64,000 nt of DNA from contig NC_044572.1 in assembly GCF_901933205.1 (NCBI RefSeq), positions 73,901,465 to 73,965,464 on the forward strand. The letters are read 5' to 3'. Below the pieces are notes generated by a model, which was given only the letters and a program-made list of their open reading frames with translations, had not been told where the DNA came from and did no database searches. Of the stretch, positions 1 through 12,200 are shown one piece after another; position 1 is the first letter of the stretch, and every line of letters begins with the position of its first letter. Source of the stretch: Camarhynchus parvulus (lineage: Eukaryota; Chordata; Aves; Passeriformes; Thraupidae). The translations under genes and the position numbers were made by a program.

Positions 1-205
1 CAAGTATTTTGGTTTTGGTTGCTTGGTTAGTTTGGTCTTTGATTGGTTGGTTTTGGTGCTTTTTGTGGGGTTTTTTTGGTTGTTGTTGGTTTTTGGGGTT
101 TTTTGGGGGGGTTGGGTTTTTTTTGTGTTTCTTTTTCTTGTTGAGTTTTGTTTTGGTAGGGTTTTTTTGGGGGGGTGTGATTTTGTGTTATTGTCGCTTT
201 TGTTG
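1..205 (+). repeat. T/G-rich low-complexity tract
   Basis: The + strand is almost entirely T and G, with very few A or C. It has G-runs at 67-70, 95-98, 105-111, 114-116, 159-161 and 169-175, so 95-175 could fold as a G-quadruplex. Frames across it are open only because T/G sequence rarely makes stop codons, so the 113-codon frame at 9-350 is not evidence for a gene. The tract runs directly into the acceptor-like TTACAG of the candidate exon at 212, where it could act as a degenerate polypyrimidine tract. Similar tracts recur through the window. Confidence 0.9.
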
Positions 206-211
206 TTACAG

Positions 212-368
212 ACCTAAGCCAGAGTGCAGCAACATAAGAGCTCCCTTAGATATTTTTGATGAGGTTAACTTAGGTAGGGGAAGCCATCTGCTGCAGAAAC
301 TGCTTCAAACTTCATTGGCACTAGCATACATTGCTTTTCAACCTGTGTAGGGTTGCACAGTCTGCAAG
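212..368 (+). other. candidate non-coding exon (left)
   Basis: A T/G-rich stretch ends in TTGTTACAG, giving a plausible acceptor with AG at 210-211. After 157 bp, GCAAG is followed by GTAAGTTTTC, a full-consensus donor at 369-374. All three frames inside contain stops: one at the start (ACC TAA), one after seven codons, and one at 348-350 (GTG TAG). If it is an exon it is therefore non-coding, or at most a terminal coding part that is nevertheless spliced onward. The only early ATG (ATGAGG) meets a stop within a few codons. No similarity was recognised. GTAAGT occurs by chance many times in 64 kb, so pairing with an acceptor is suggestive only. Confidence 0.35.
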
Positions 369-374
369 GTAAGT

Positions 375-3290
375 TTTCTCCACAGATCTTAAGGCAGAGG
401 AGTGGGGTTTCAAAACAGATTTAATCTCCTACTATGATAGTTAGGACTGGAAAGGAACAATATCAGACACATATTTTTCTTCTACTGAAAACTCATAAAA
501 ATTTATCTTAATATCTTTACCTTCTTGACCAGGCTCTGTATTACTTGGTCATATGTAAAATGTGCTGATCCCAGAAGTAAAAACTTGCACTAGTCCAGAA
601 AAACTTCTGTTTCTGATGAGAAGTTCCTTTAGTTTGCTTTTATTCTTGCTAATTTTCAGTCAATCTCATGCATGTTTCTGTTTACTATGGTCTTATTCTA
701 ATGATTTTCCTTAGCTTATACACTAATTTTTAAAAGGAAATAGATTTAGACTCATAAAATAGTTTGTCATATTACATGTTGCACTGAACACTGCTGTTTT
801 AGTTGCTTTTTTACTCCTTGTATTTAGAAATCCACTTAAATAGGATGGTCTCGTGGAAAAAAAACCCAAAATTTTTAGGTTTCTAACAGTAGGTGATAGC
901 TAATAAAGTTCACTGCTGATATCTTGAGTCTTTAAAGAAAACAGAGGGGACTTGGAGCAATGCTGGAATTGCAATATTCAGTATATATATATTTGTGTGT
1001 GTCTGTGTGTGTGTATAATCTCTGAGGCAGTTTGTTCAGTATATTTAAAGCTGTTTAGAAATAATACTATGAAATATGTCTTACAATATAAAGAAAATTA
1101 TTCCAATTAAATTGGTTGCCATAAAGTTTAAAAATATATAAATAGGTCTGATGCTCTTTTTTGTGGCAAATCATTAAAGTTTAAAACAAATATTCTATTA
1201 AGCCTTTTGATTTATGTGTTTATAATTTTCACATTTATATTGTTTGACTATTTTAAATGATAAAATGAGTATTAGCATATTTCTACAGAGGAAGAAATTT
1301 GTTTCTATAAGTCTTTACTCTGCATGAAATATTATAGTGTTGAAGAGCTTAGGGATAAGGTTTGTGTTCAATAGAGAAAAGTTAGTCATGGCTTACAAAA
1401 ATTTGGAAAGTATAGGCATACTACCTACTGTCAGACAACTTTTTCATTGTAAATGTTTAACCTGGTTGTACGTAACAAAATACTGAATGTGATTTCAGAT
1501 GCCTTAGTATCATTTTCACCATGCAGAAATATAAACACTGCTCACATTGCTATACACACAGAGAAATCTAAGACAATGAGAGCCATTTTCATATACTCCA
1601 AATTCCACATGCAAGGGTCACTTATTACTACTCCAAGAGTTTCTAACAACCCTTAGTGTACTGACAGCAGAGCTCTAGTCTTCTGTCACTCTTGAAACAG
1701 TACTGAAAGTGCATTTTAAAATTGCTGACATCAGCTAGTAGATTGTATGAAATTAATTTAATGCTGCTCATTAATGGCACTTCCCACACCTGTCTCCAGA
1801 GACTATTTTTTTCATTTTATATGACAATGTTATATTGTGAAGATTGTGTAGATTCAATCCCTGTTCCAAACAAAACATGTGATCCCATAGGTTACACCTT
1901 TACTATCCATTGCTCAGAATGTAGGATATTATTAGTCTAAGAATAATAATAAGATTAAAAAAAAAAGCTTCAGAAATTTGTTTCACCAGAGACCAAGGAA
2001 AAAAGTTATAGGATTAGTTTTTTTTTCCTTCATTCTGGCTATAACAAATATTTTATCCTTATAATAGTGAGAAAATTGTATTAAAATCTTTAAATAATTT
2101 GGTTTACAGTTGACTAACTTAATGAACTGTCCAGAAGTTAATCCCAAATTACACCAACACCAAGAATTTGGTGTATGTTTTACCTGTTATTTGTATAATA
2201 ATTCTAACTTGCATCTATGTGTGTGAGGCCTGAAGCCAAGAACATTAAACTATTAGTTAGATTGTCATATTTTCATCTACAGTCACTCTGTAGTTCAAAT
2301 TATGTGGAAAAGGAAAAAAAGAATGAATGTAATACCAAACAGATTGTTCACTAAGACACTTCAATTGGATAAAGTCATTCTTTGGATAACATTTGAGTCA
2401 AAGAAAAAAATGATGTGCACTACACAGGACTTAGAAAACTCTAACATAGACATGAAAGGTGCCTTATCCATAATGTATCCATGCACTGTGAATTGCACTT
2501 TCATGAAACACACCTGTGACAAGAAAGAAAATACTACTATATTTATTTAACACATGAAAACGTTTTTGCAGCTTTGGTCAGAAGAGGATATATTCCCAAG
2601 AATTGAACAGATGAGAATTAGGTAGACCAAGTATAACATGTCAACAGTTGCTGTTTCCTCTGCTTTTCATTACAAGCTTGCAGTTTTCTGAACATTTGGA
2701 TTTCTTTGTGGTATAGGTATTCATGTCTCCCTTTCCAAATTTTTTCAGTTGAAAAAAGACACAACCTTTTAGTTTAGAAAAACAGCATATGTTTGTGTGA
2801 AAAACAGAATTTAAAAAATTGCAGAAAAAATTACAGAGCAACTTTAAGATGTTTTCTCAATTAAAAAACCAGCTGTCAGTGTCTCAGAAGGCACACTGCA
2901 TACCACTGAATGTTTTGTATAAACCCCAGTCATTTGGAGTCACCACCATTGGAAGGTGGTGTCACTGTATTGAAATGAATCTTCTATTTCCTTTCTCAAC
3001 AAAAGATCTTGTGAATAAAATGAATCCAAGGATACATCTTGTAATGTGTAAGGTTTAGACAAAGTTATTGGTGACATTCTCATGAAATATGAAAATGTGG
3101 TTGATGAAAATATAAGATAAAATTTGACACTGAATCTGAACTTGAAGATTACATTAAGGGTCTGATACAGAACACTTCTAAGATGACATGATGATGTCAA
3201 GCATATTGGCCAATGATATAATTTCAAACAATTTTAGAAATACTGTGAGGAATAAAATTGAAATTCAGTGAAAACAAATGGGAAATATTA
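375..3290. other. AT-rich unique sequence, no gene seen
   Basis: This is AT-rich DNA with short open frames only (82 codons or fewer) that resemble nothing known. It contains a short TA/TG microsatellite near 981-1,014. I recognised no CR1, LTR or RNA gene in it. The frames at 2,302-2,550 and 2,940-3,227 have no domain-like pattern and compositions that simply follow the local base content. Confidence 0.6.
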
Positions 3291-3358
3291 TACTTTTATA
3301 TAATAAAAGTATATATATATACATTTTATATTGACAAAAGAGATGTCAATATAAAATG
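3291..3358. repeat. tandem pair of perfect inverted repeats
   Basis: Two hairpins lie side by side. The first has 9-bp arms (TACTTTTAT / ATAAAAGTA) around a 3-nt loop at 3,291-3,311. The second has perfect 15-bp arms at 3,322-3,336 and 3,344-3,358 (CATTTTATATTGACA and its reverse complement) around a 7-nt loop, and includes mixed bases (TTGACA), so it is not just an AT simple repeat. A short (TA)n run separates them. Stem length is too short for a typical microRNA precursor. It may be a palindromic transposon relic or simply a cruciform-prone site. Confidence 0.75.
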
Positions 3359-3495
3359 GAAACTCCTGAAACAGCAACACTGCAAGGCAGACTTGGAGAA
3401 ATAAACAGCAAAAATATGTCACACTTCAGAGTACAAAGGTCAGCTGGAGCATGGCATTCTAATATTTTTCATAAGAAAGCTTTGGATTACCTTCC

Positions 3496-3506
3496 TTTTT
3501 TTTTTT

Positions 3507-3537
<31 letters not shown>
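3496..3537 (+). repeat. poly-T run (T11-CCC-T28)
   Basis: Eleven T, CCC, then 28 T form a near-pure homopolymer. It is followed by CTCCAG at 3,538-3,543, so the junction has the form of a very strong 3' splice site, but no consensus donor follows within normal exon distance. On the opposite strand it encodes only a lysine run in a 115-codon frame (3,440-3,787), which is a composition artefact. It could be the A-tail of an old minus-strand insertion, but I recognised no retrocopy body to its left. Confidence 0.9.
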
Positions 3538-6195
3538 CTCCAGAGGAGGAATGAATGATTTGAGAATACTGTGATGTTTTAAGGGCCTTGTTTAGACACA
3601 ATATTAAGAGTGGAAATGGAAAAAAATAAAAAGAAAAAGAAATTGAAGGAGAGAAAGCTACCCACCCTTCTGGTGATGATGAAAACCTGCTTATAACAGC
3701 TAATTCAGAGAAAAGAGAAAGAATCTCTAATTCAGAAATAAAAGAATAGCTTTTTTCATGCATTTCTTCAGAGTTCAAAAGAGCCAAAAGTTCAAATACC
3801 CTCTGTTAACAGAGAAAAAATTTCTTATTTCTGCCCACTGTTAACCTTATTTTCCAGCATAATTGAAACATATTTACTCAAACCTTTAACACAGTATAAC
3901 ATCACACTTGTTTATCTTAGCCTATAATGCTAGTAATCCTTTTTCTAACCCTAAAATTAAATATCCTTTAAGATATCCTCCTGGGAATCCATAAATAACT
4001 TTATAAGTTGTGAATATCATTAATAAATATCAAAAATTTTAGTATTTCCTTTTGTGTTCTGTAATGGATTAAACTTGTTGAGAAAAACCAAAAATAATGT
4101 AAAATACTTGTATATGCCAGAAATATTCAGTGTTTAGACATATATATACTATTCATTCTTCAGGTACTGGATAAGACTAGGATGTGTAGATGATCAGGCT
4201 TCATGTTTCATGTCTTGCATAAGATTAACAAGACCTCATTCAGTTTACAGATGTTGCTCTACAGGCACCAAGTAGTTTCACAGCAAACTAAAAAGTCTCT
4301 TTAGGTAGAGCATCGTTATTTAATTTGACAAAGCAGGCACACAGTTATATTTAGATTTTCTGATAGGTAAATTGAGTTTAACTTAGGAAAATGGATTATG
4401 CTGTATTAATCAAGATACTGCTATCATTATTCTCTGAGAGGTTCTTTGTCCCAGTCAATTTTTTTATGCCACTCTGGTAGGTGAAAAGAGCAAAATTAAT
4501 CTGCAAGACTCCCCTCAGTATGGAAAATTACTAACAGAATAGACCACTGCTTCTTCTATCTCCACAGTACTCTGCACAGGGAGATCATCAGGAACCAATT
4601 TCAAGTAAGTGTATTAAAACTAAGGCTCAGGCTATTGTCAGCAGCAGCTCAGCTGGGGAAATGCCAGTCAGGTGGGGAGACATGAGTCAGCTGATATAAA
4701 TTAAAGCATGTCCCAGAGTCTGAAGTGCTACAGCATACAGCTAATGAGCTGTAAAAGGGGGAATGGAGATAAGGGAAGGTAGCCAGGAGCGTTAATAGCA
4801 AGCAATTTAGGTCTACCTTTAGAAAGCAGAATGGTATCAGCTTTTTATTTGATAGACTTCCACATGAACAGCTTATAATTGAAGAAAAGGACATGTTTCA
4901 AACTGATTGTATTCTGACTTCATTCTCATTCTCTGATTTATAATGTTGATCTTAAGGGCAGGAATTTAACCACTGGTCTTATGTTTTAAGTAAAGTAGCT
5001 TTGATTGACCATATTGTTTGATCTGGGGATCACAGTTGCTTCAATATGACTACTGGACAAACTAGCTATTCACTTTTGTATAGATGTGGTTTTCTTTGAT
5101 AATGTCAATGGGAAATTTCTAAGCAACTTTTGCAATATATAAATTTTATACTGAAATATTTTGCAGAGTTTTTTGAAGTTCTATGACACAGAAGTACGAA
5201 AGCCTTGCAATAGATATTCTTGTACTACTAAAATGAAATAATTTATTGTAATATATTAATGTAGGTATTATTCTTATGGCTTTTATAACAATAACTAAAC
5301 TTTTAATGTCACCAGAGTTAGGCATTGCTTATGAGTATGAGATTAGAATTATTCTTTGTACATGCAATGCATTATTAAGAAATTGATCCACATTTGTTTA
5401 GTAAACTTCTAAGAAAAGTAAGTATGTGAAAAACAGAGTGATATTAAAATACCAAGTAAATCTAACATAATTCTATACTCCCTTGTGTCAAGTATACAGA
5501 AATAGGGAACATGTGATCTCACAGGAATTCAAATGCATTAATTTCTAAATAAACACAACAGAAAATAGGTCACGATAGCTTTTCTTTTTCCTGAAAATTA
5601 CACATTCTTTTCTATATGCAGTTAGAAGTACCATTCTTGTTTATTACAATTCCTTGCCATGTGCTGTATATTATACATAATTCTGGCTTATTAAATTCCT
5701 GAAGCATGCAATACAATGAGCTTAATAGATTTTATGCAAATCATTATATAAAAAATAACAGCAGATGGTCCTCAACACATCAGAACCTTTCTATAGCAGT
5801 TTCATATTTTGTTTAAATTAAATAAAATATAAAGTTGCCTTTGTGACACCTAACTTATTTTAATTTATTCTGCTGCACTGTGTTCCTTACAGATTTTCTT
5901 TCTTTTTATAACATTAAAGTAAAATATTTGTGCTTATGTTCCTTAGGTATTTAGATGTTTACCATTTGTGAGTTGTACCACGAACTTATACATATATTTG
6001 CTTATTCCTACTTTCCCACAAGAAGGAAATCTATTGCTATCAATAGAGCGCATAATTAATCTCAGAGAATTGCCTAAAGGAGAGAAGGTGAGCATTACAC
6101 TGGGAATCTTAAACTAGTATCTTTTAAGCTCTTTTGCTCTACAACTCTGTGACGTCTTTGCCTTACACTTCACTCATTTTGCGTTCTCCCTGACA
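3538..6195. other. AT-rich unique sequence, weak exon candidates only
   Basis: I see no gene or recognised repeat. Two exon-like patterns occur on +. At 4,568-4,604 a pyrimidine-rich stretch ending CTCCACAG is followed 37 bp later by GTAAGTG. At 6,023-6,087 a pyrimidine-rich stretch ending CCCACAAG is followed 65 bp later by GTGAGC, with one frame open throughout. Neither is more than suggestive. An octamer-like ATGCAAAT lies near 5,735. Confidence 0.5.
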
Positions 6196-6235
6196 CCCTA
6201 TCTTCTCCATGTCTTCTCCCTATCTTCTCCATGTC
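6196..6235. repeat. 22-bp tandem duplication
   Basis: The 18-bp string CCCTATCTTCTCCATGTC occurs at 6,196-6,213 and identically at 6,218-6,235, giving about 1.8 copies of a 22-bp period. The perfect match suggests a recent slippage duplication. Confidence 0.9.
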
Positions 6236-9200
6236 AGAAGATAAATGATAGAGCAAATAAATCTAAAAAAGTTATGAAAACTAAACAAAACAAAGAGCTA
6301 TCAGAAATAAAGAACTAAGATAAAATTAAGAGCTATATTATTTCCTTGTCTCCTAAGAGATTCAAACAGCATAGCTGATGATGGTCTCTCTCCTGCTGCC
6401 ATTTAAAATATGTATCTTATGATCTTCCCCACCTACCCCACCCAATGTTCCAAAATCATGTCTGATTCATATCCTTGTATTTGAACTTATGCAGTAAATA
6501 TTAGCCTTATAATAAAAAATGAACAGAATAGGGAAAAGAGCTAGCAAAAGCTATTGGGAAAAAAAAAAACCAAAAAAAACCCAAAACAATATTTTCAGTC
6601 ATATTTTGAACAAAGATGCTTATTATAAATAAATATATGGATAGTATAAATTTTTGGGGTCTATTCATTTATTCTGTCATATACTGTAACATTTAAAAGA
6701 AGAAAAAAATCTTCCTTTCGCTATATTTGCCAGTTTTAGAAGTGCCTATTTTCATGAGACACTATAACCTTACTTGTTCTATCTTTTCAGTTCCTCTGAA
6801 AAGCATCTATACAATTTAAGGAAATAAAGCACTGGACTGTATACTCTACTGGAAGTGGTCCAACAGGCGCAAGAGTTATACCAAGCATGGTTAAAATTCA
6901 GTAACTTTCACCTCTTTCCCTCTTTCCTTCTTTCTCTCCTTTTTTAAAAAATTTAATTCCTTAAAAGCCCTATCTAAGTATGGGACCATTCCAAGATATA
7001 TGATCATATAATAGGTGGGGAGAGGACAAAGCCTCCAGACGAAAGAAGACCCTGTTATTGGTCTTGCCACCTTGTTTCATTTTCTAGGACAACTGTGACA
7101 CAACTAGTTGAGTGAGTTTTCATGCGTTATTTGGATTTTTTACTGAAATTATATTATGTATTCTGAAACAGAGGGGTTTTTTTTAATCCATGGAAGCATG
7201 ATTCAAGAATACTTTTCCAGAAGATGGTTCTCAGCATTTCAGGTTTTTTGAATCCTGCTAGAAAGTGAGAAAACCCATCACCAACACAGTTAACCAGCAC
7301 AAGCTACAGAATTCAATTTCCCTTGTTTTCAGGAAAAAATAATAATTCTCTTATTTACTTAATATAAGGGAATAATTTGTAACAAGTTCTGGGAAATTAG
7401 CTATACCAAGAAGCAATCATACTGTCAATTCTTATGAGACTGCATCCTGTTTGATCTGCCTGTGTCCCAGCAGAAACACTACAATCCTATTTCAAGGGTC
7501 ACAGTTAATAGGAAAAGAGATTATTATGGTCAGCACAAAACTAAAAGTTTTGGTTACAATAGAATATCAGTGTCCAGAATGGAGAAAAACACATCTGCAA
7601 ATGGTTTTGCTCTTCAGCAGCAGGTTAATTTTAGCCTTAAAATTAGAAAGAAGAGCCAAAACAACCCCAAACAAACTATGTGGTCTATCTGGATACTGAA
7701 AATCCTTATAATTTTTCTGCTCCTAAATTCCAGAAAGCTATCAAGTTTCCTCCCAGCCTAGGTGCCAGAAGCTGTCCTCTGAGGTGGCAGTAACAAAATT
7801 TTTCCATCTAGCTGTCCTTCTCATTAATTACAAATGCCAAATTTTCCAGCTTTCTCTTAAAATTGTCTGAGTTCAACTGATGGCACCTTATTGTAAAGCA
7901 AATCAAAATGTCCAAAGTGATATAAAATACTTCAGGAAAGTATCTAAAGCAATATTTATTATGCAGAAGTTCCATGGTTACTTTGATGATTGGAAGTAAG
8001 TCACACTTTTAATTAATTAGAATCCCCCAAACTTTACACACTGTGAAGAATAAGCAATGACATAGAATGATGCTTTTTCTTTTTCCTGTCAAAACCATGT
8101 AATTTTTCATGCCATCAGCTAAAACAACACAAATAGTACAGCTCTGAAGGTGGAGAGAAGTTTTGCTGATGCTCGTAAAAATAAAATGTGACATTCATAG
8201 AGACTAACAAGAGGAATAGTCTTATTCTTCTTAAATAAAGCTGAACCTACCTCCTCGAAATTACCCCACACAAAAGGTCAGAAATGTCAGACATGTTAAT
8301 GGACTTAAGTAATAGTTGTACATAATTGTAGACACTTGATTCCCACATATTCTCTGTATTTTTCAGAAAAGGCCAAGTGCTTTCTAGAAGTTTGCAACTA
8401 AAATGAACAGAACCTCAAAAATGGGAAGAAAAAGCTGAAGAGTAATGATGATACCTGAAAAAAAGTATTGAAACTGCAGGCAAATAAAGTATCACCTATC
8501 ATTTACTTATAAGTCTCTAAAGTGAAAGAGAAACAAATATTTAGTAAAAGAAAACATTCATTCCATTAACAATATGATTAACAACTTGAACAAGAGAAGA
8601 AATAGTAAGAAATGTTTCATTTTGAGGGGTCTATTAAGTTCAAGTTCGAAGAACAAAGAAGAAAACAAAGCAAAACCCTTACTGAGCTTAAACATTAATA
8701 GTTACATGTAAGATGAAAAAGTAAATATTTCTGGAACAGATGCACAACATACACCTGAAGAAGGTTAATTTTCTGCAGTACAGAAGGATTCATACTCAGA
8801 AGCTAGCATTCTTCACTACTGAAGATGAAACAAAGTATTTACCTTTCAGACATGTTGATAAACTCTTCTTGATTTCAGCACAACTAGAGAAAGATTAACT
8901 TGGAGTATTTCTGAAGATTTCACCTCCATTTTTTTAATTCTACAAGAATGATTTTATATTTTTTATTGAGGATCTGAAACACCTTCCTCAAACTTTAGTA
9001 TTTAGCCAGGAGTCAAATTTTATTACATTTCATCACAGATTTCCTGGGTTTTTTATTTTCCTTTTGCTACTTATTAGCATCTATTCTTCTCATGTTTTGA
9101 TATTTAAATATATTTCCTTAAGAAAGAACCTTGTGACCATGGGAAGCAGTGAATGAATTCCGTATTTTGCTTTATTTTTGTGTGCAGCTTTTTCTTTGCT

Positions 9201-12200
9201 GATTAAAAGGTCCTTATCTCTACTCATGAGTTTTCTCTTACTTTTCTGATTCTCTACCCCATTCCAACCAGGGTGAGAATGGGCAAGTAACTCTGTGGTG
9301 CTCAGTTGCCAGCTGGGGTTAAACCACAACATGACTTTATACAATGTGTTTTGAAAATTTTCAAGAAAACATATATTTCTTAAAGGAAAGTCTGTATTTC
9401 CTTTAATTTTTTTAAATCCTTTTGACAGCATTTCATGCAGCCTTATGTCATTCGACCAATAACACTCCTATTAATTAAAGGAAATTCTTTCTATTTTTTC
9501 CCTTGTAGACAAATGACCCTGAGAAAGAGTCTGGTGAATTTTGATTATATTTATGAGTATTAAATTTTCCTTCTGTTTCCCAAATTTTAAAATTTTTGTA
9601 CAAATCCATAGAAGTTTGTTTTCCTTCTACTTATTACTACAATATGTGTATCCACTTAAATTTTCAAATAGGCAAAGAATGCAATAATCTGTCACTGTTT
9701 TGAAAATGATGAAACACACTTCCTCCAGCGCTTAGACTGTCCAAAGGTGTCACGAGAGCTCAGGATAAAAATTTGAGCCTAATTAGTTCTACATTCACTT
9801 GCCTCAATTTGGCCGAGTTACATTAAATGATTTCTTTATCAGCCTGCTCTTGGAATTAGTCATGTACTCTCTGTAATTGTTTTACATTCTTAGCATATAT
9901 GTCTTCTGCCTTGATTTCATTTTAATGTGTTTTTAAATTATATGCAGCAGTTTGCACGTGCATGTGTTTGTTTAAGTAGATATGTACACAAGATACACAT
10001 AGAGATGCACAATCCAAATATTTTGTTTTGAACAATATGCATAGTACTAATTCTGTTTTATAGTTCCAAAACTTTACTTTTGATTTACTTGAAAGTAATC
10101 AAATGTACCACAGAAATTGCCATGATAGAACAAATTCTTCATCACTTGGCATGGTCAATTGTATTCAGCTCCCTCTTGGTTCTTTTATTCACCAGCTGAA
10201 ATTTTTGCAACATTTTAGTTTATTAACTCTTTAAGAACACTGACTTTGAACATTTAAAACTTACTGGTCAAAAAAGTCCCAAAAATGAAGCAAGAAAAAT
10301 CAAACAACAAGAAATTAGTACTTCTTATGTGTCACAGTCAAAGGCGGCAATAAAGAACAGGGTAGATTTTTCTAAAGTCTCTTATAATAATTTCTTTTAT
10401 CAAAGCATGGGATTCTAATGATGTGATATGGGTTACTGTAACTTATGGGTTCCGCCAGAGTGACAAATAAAAACAAAGTTTTGCAGCAGTTCTCCATTCT
10501 TCCTCATCTTTCTACAATGAATCTAAATCTGTTCTTTCATTCTGTATAAACATGTAGCTGGAGCTAGTCTCAGCAAAGAGGATAAAAGTGGCTCTACCCT
10601 GTCAATCTCCTAGCTTTTGTTTTCTCATCCATTAATGAACAGCAAAAGTTACTGCTTAAGTCCTGCTCTTCCCTTGAAGGCTTTAAAAGCACCATACTTT
10701 GTCATTCTGCAGTAGTGGCATGTGTCAGCTATCTGCATATATAAGATTTGGAGGCTTGCACAAAATAAATGAAGTTACTAAAAGAAGATCTCTAAAGAGT
10801 CTTAACTTGGCACTGTTAGGCATACGTGGACTGAAATAGTTCAAAGTTTTGTGATTTAGGCAACTGTTTACTGTTTCAGCTGACCATTAAGAATTCAGCA
10901 AACAACATATATAACTCTTCATCTGTCAAAGCCTTGCTTCAGAAAGGCCTTCTCAAGAATTAATTACTTGCGCAACAATTATTGCTAGTTATACAAAAGT
11001 GTAGTTGCAGAAACACATCACAGATACTTCCTCCCACATACTTTCTAGTAAATACTAACACACATTCATACTAGGAAAAAACATGGAAGAAATATCAAAT
11101 AAAATTTCAGTCTATGTAATTAAAATTTGTCATGGTTATCCATAACTAAAGAAAAATAAACCCCAAATTACCGATTTCTACAAAAAAAATCAGACCACAT
11201 TAAATAGTAATGACATTAAATTCATATCTAATGATGAAATTGTAGGTGTTTGTATGGTAAATAAAAAAAAAGAGATAATTGACACTAAAAAGAAAAGAAT
11301 TATAAAACAAAAGAGTTGATTTACAATGCAGTTTTCAAAGGCCAAAACAAATTATCATACGCAAAGAATAGATTGAAATAAAAATTAAAGTAAAGCCAGG
11401 GAGAAGTGAAAACAAATAAAACACAATGGCAAAGGAAACCAAAATAACAAAGGAACTACTGAAAGAACTCAGTATATAAACAAGATGACATGCAAAAATG
11501 GAATGACAGACAATAGGTAGCAAAACTCATCTAATTATCAGACACATTATGAGGGAATATAAAATATGAAAAGATTTCCTCTTGACAGTTTTTAAATTAA
11601 AGCATCTCAATTGTTTGTTTGGTTGATTTTGTTTTGGCTTTGGTTTTGTTTCTGTTTTTGAATCAGGAGTCCCAGACAGTTAAAATCTTTGAAAAGGAAC
11701 TGCTTTGACTTTAAATGAGCATACCAAAGACAGCAAAAGTTTCCAATTTCCTAAACTGTATTTAATTACAACACAAAGAGAAAAACTGCGACAAGTCATT
11801 CTTTGAAACAGACTTGCTCTGATAAAACATAAAAGAGTTTTGAAAGTGATTTCTGCTCTGCCCACCGGGTCATCACAGAAAAAGAACAATTCCCATGATT
11901 CCCCCTTTTTGCACTGATTAGTAGGTCTAAGAAAACTTTCAATTCTTAATTTTCCTATCACTTCTAAACTCTGGCTTTTGGTGTGGTGCTTGTTGGCTGC
12001 AACTTCTCCATTCATATCAGGAATGTCAGTTGAGATACTATAGGATCAGGGTATGCTGAAATAAATCCAGTTGAACTCAGAGTATGCCCTTTATCCCTTC
12101 TTCCAGAAGACTGCCTCTGCTTTGTAAAGCAGTTTCAAAGACAAGGTGACCAATCACATGTTTTTATACAGAAGATCAGTCACACAGAAAACACACAGTA

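Noticed and set aside
9..350. 113-codon frame at the window start
   Set aside because: It is open because the first 205 bp are nearly pure T/G. The encoded Phe/Gly/Leu/Val/Trp run is a composition artefact.
3291..3358. MicroRNA precursor
   Set aside because: The stems are 9 and 15 bp, too short for a typical precursor of about 22 bp or more, and the two hairpins do not form one longer arm.
3496..3543. Poly-T followed by CTCCAG as the 3' splice site of an exon
   Set aside because: Strong acceptor form, but no consensus donor within a normal exon distance; most likely a simple repeat.
3440..3787. 115-codon minus-strand frame with a lysine run
   Set aside because: It crosses the poly-T tract and shows no domain.
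8640..8665. tRNA-like GTTCGAA word
   Set aside because: No cloverleaf, acceptor stem or A-box could be formed around it. I found no tRNA elsewhere in the window.
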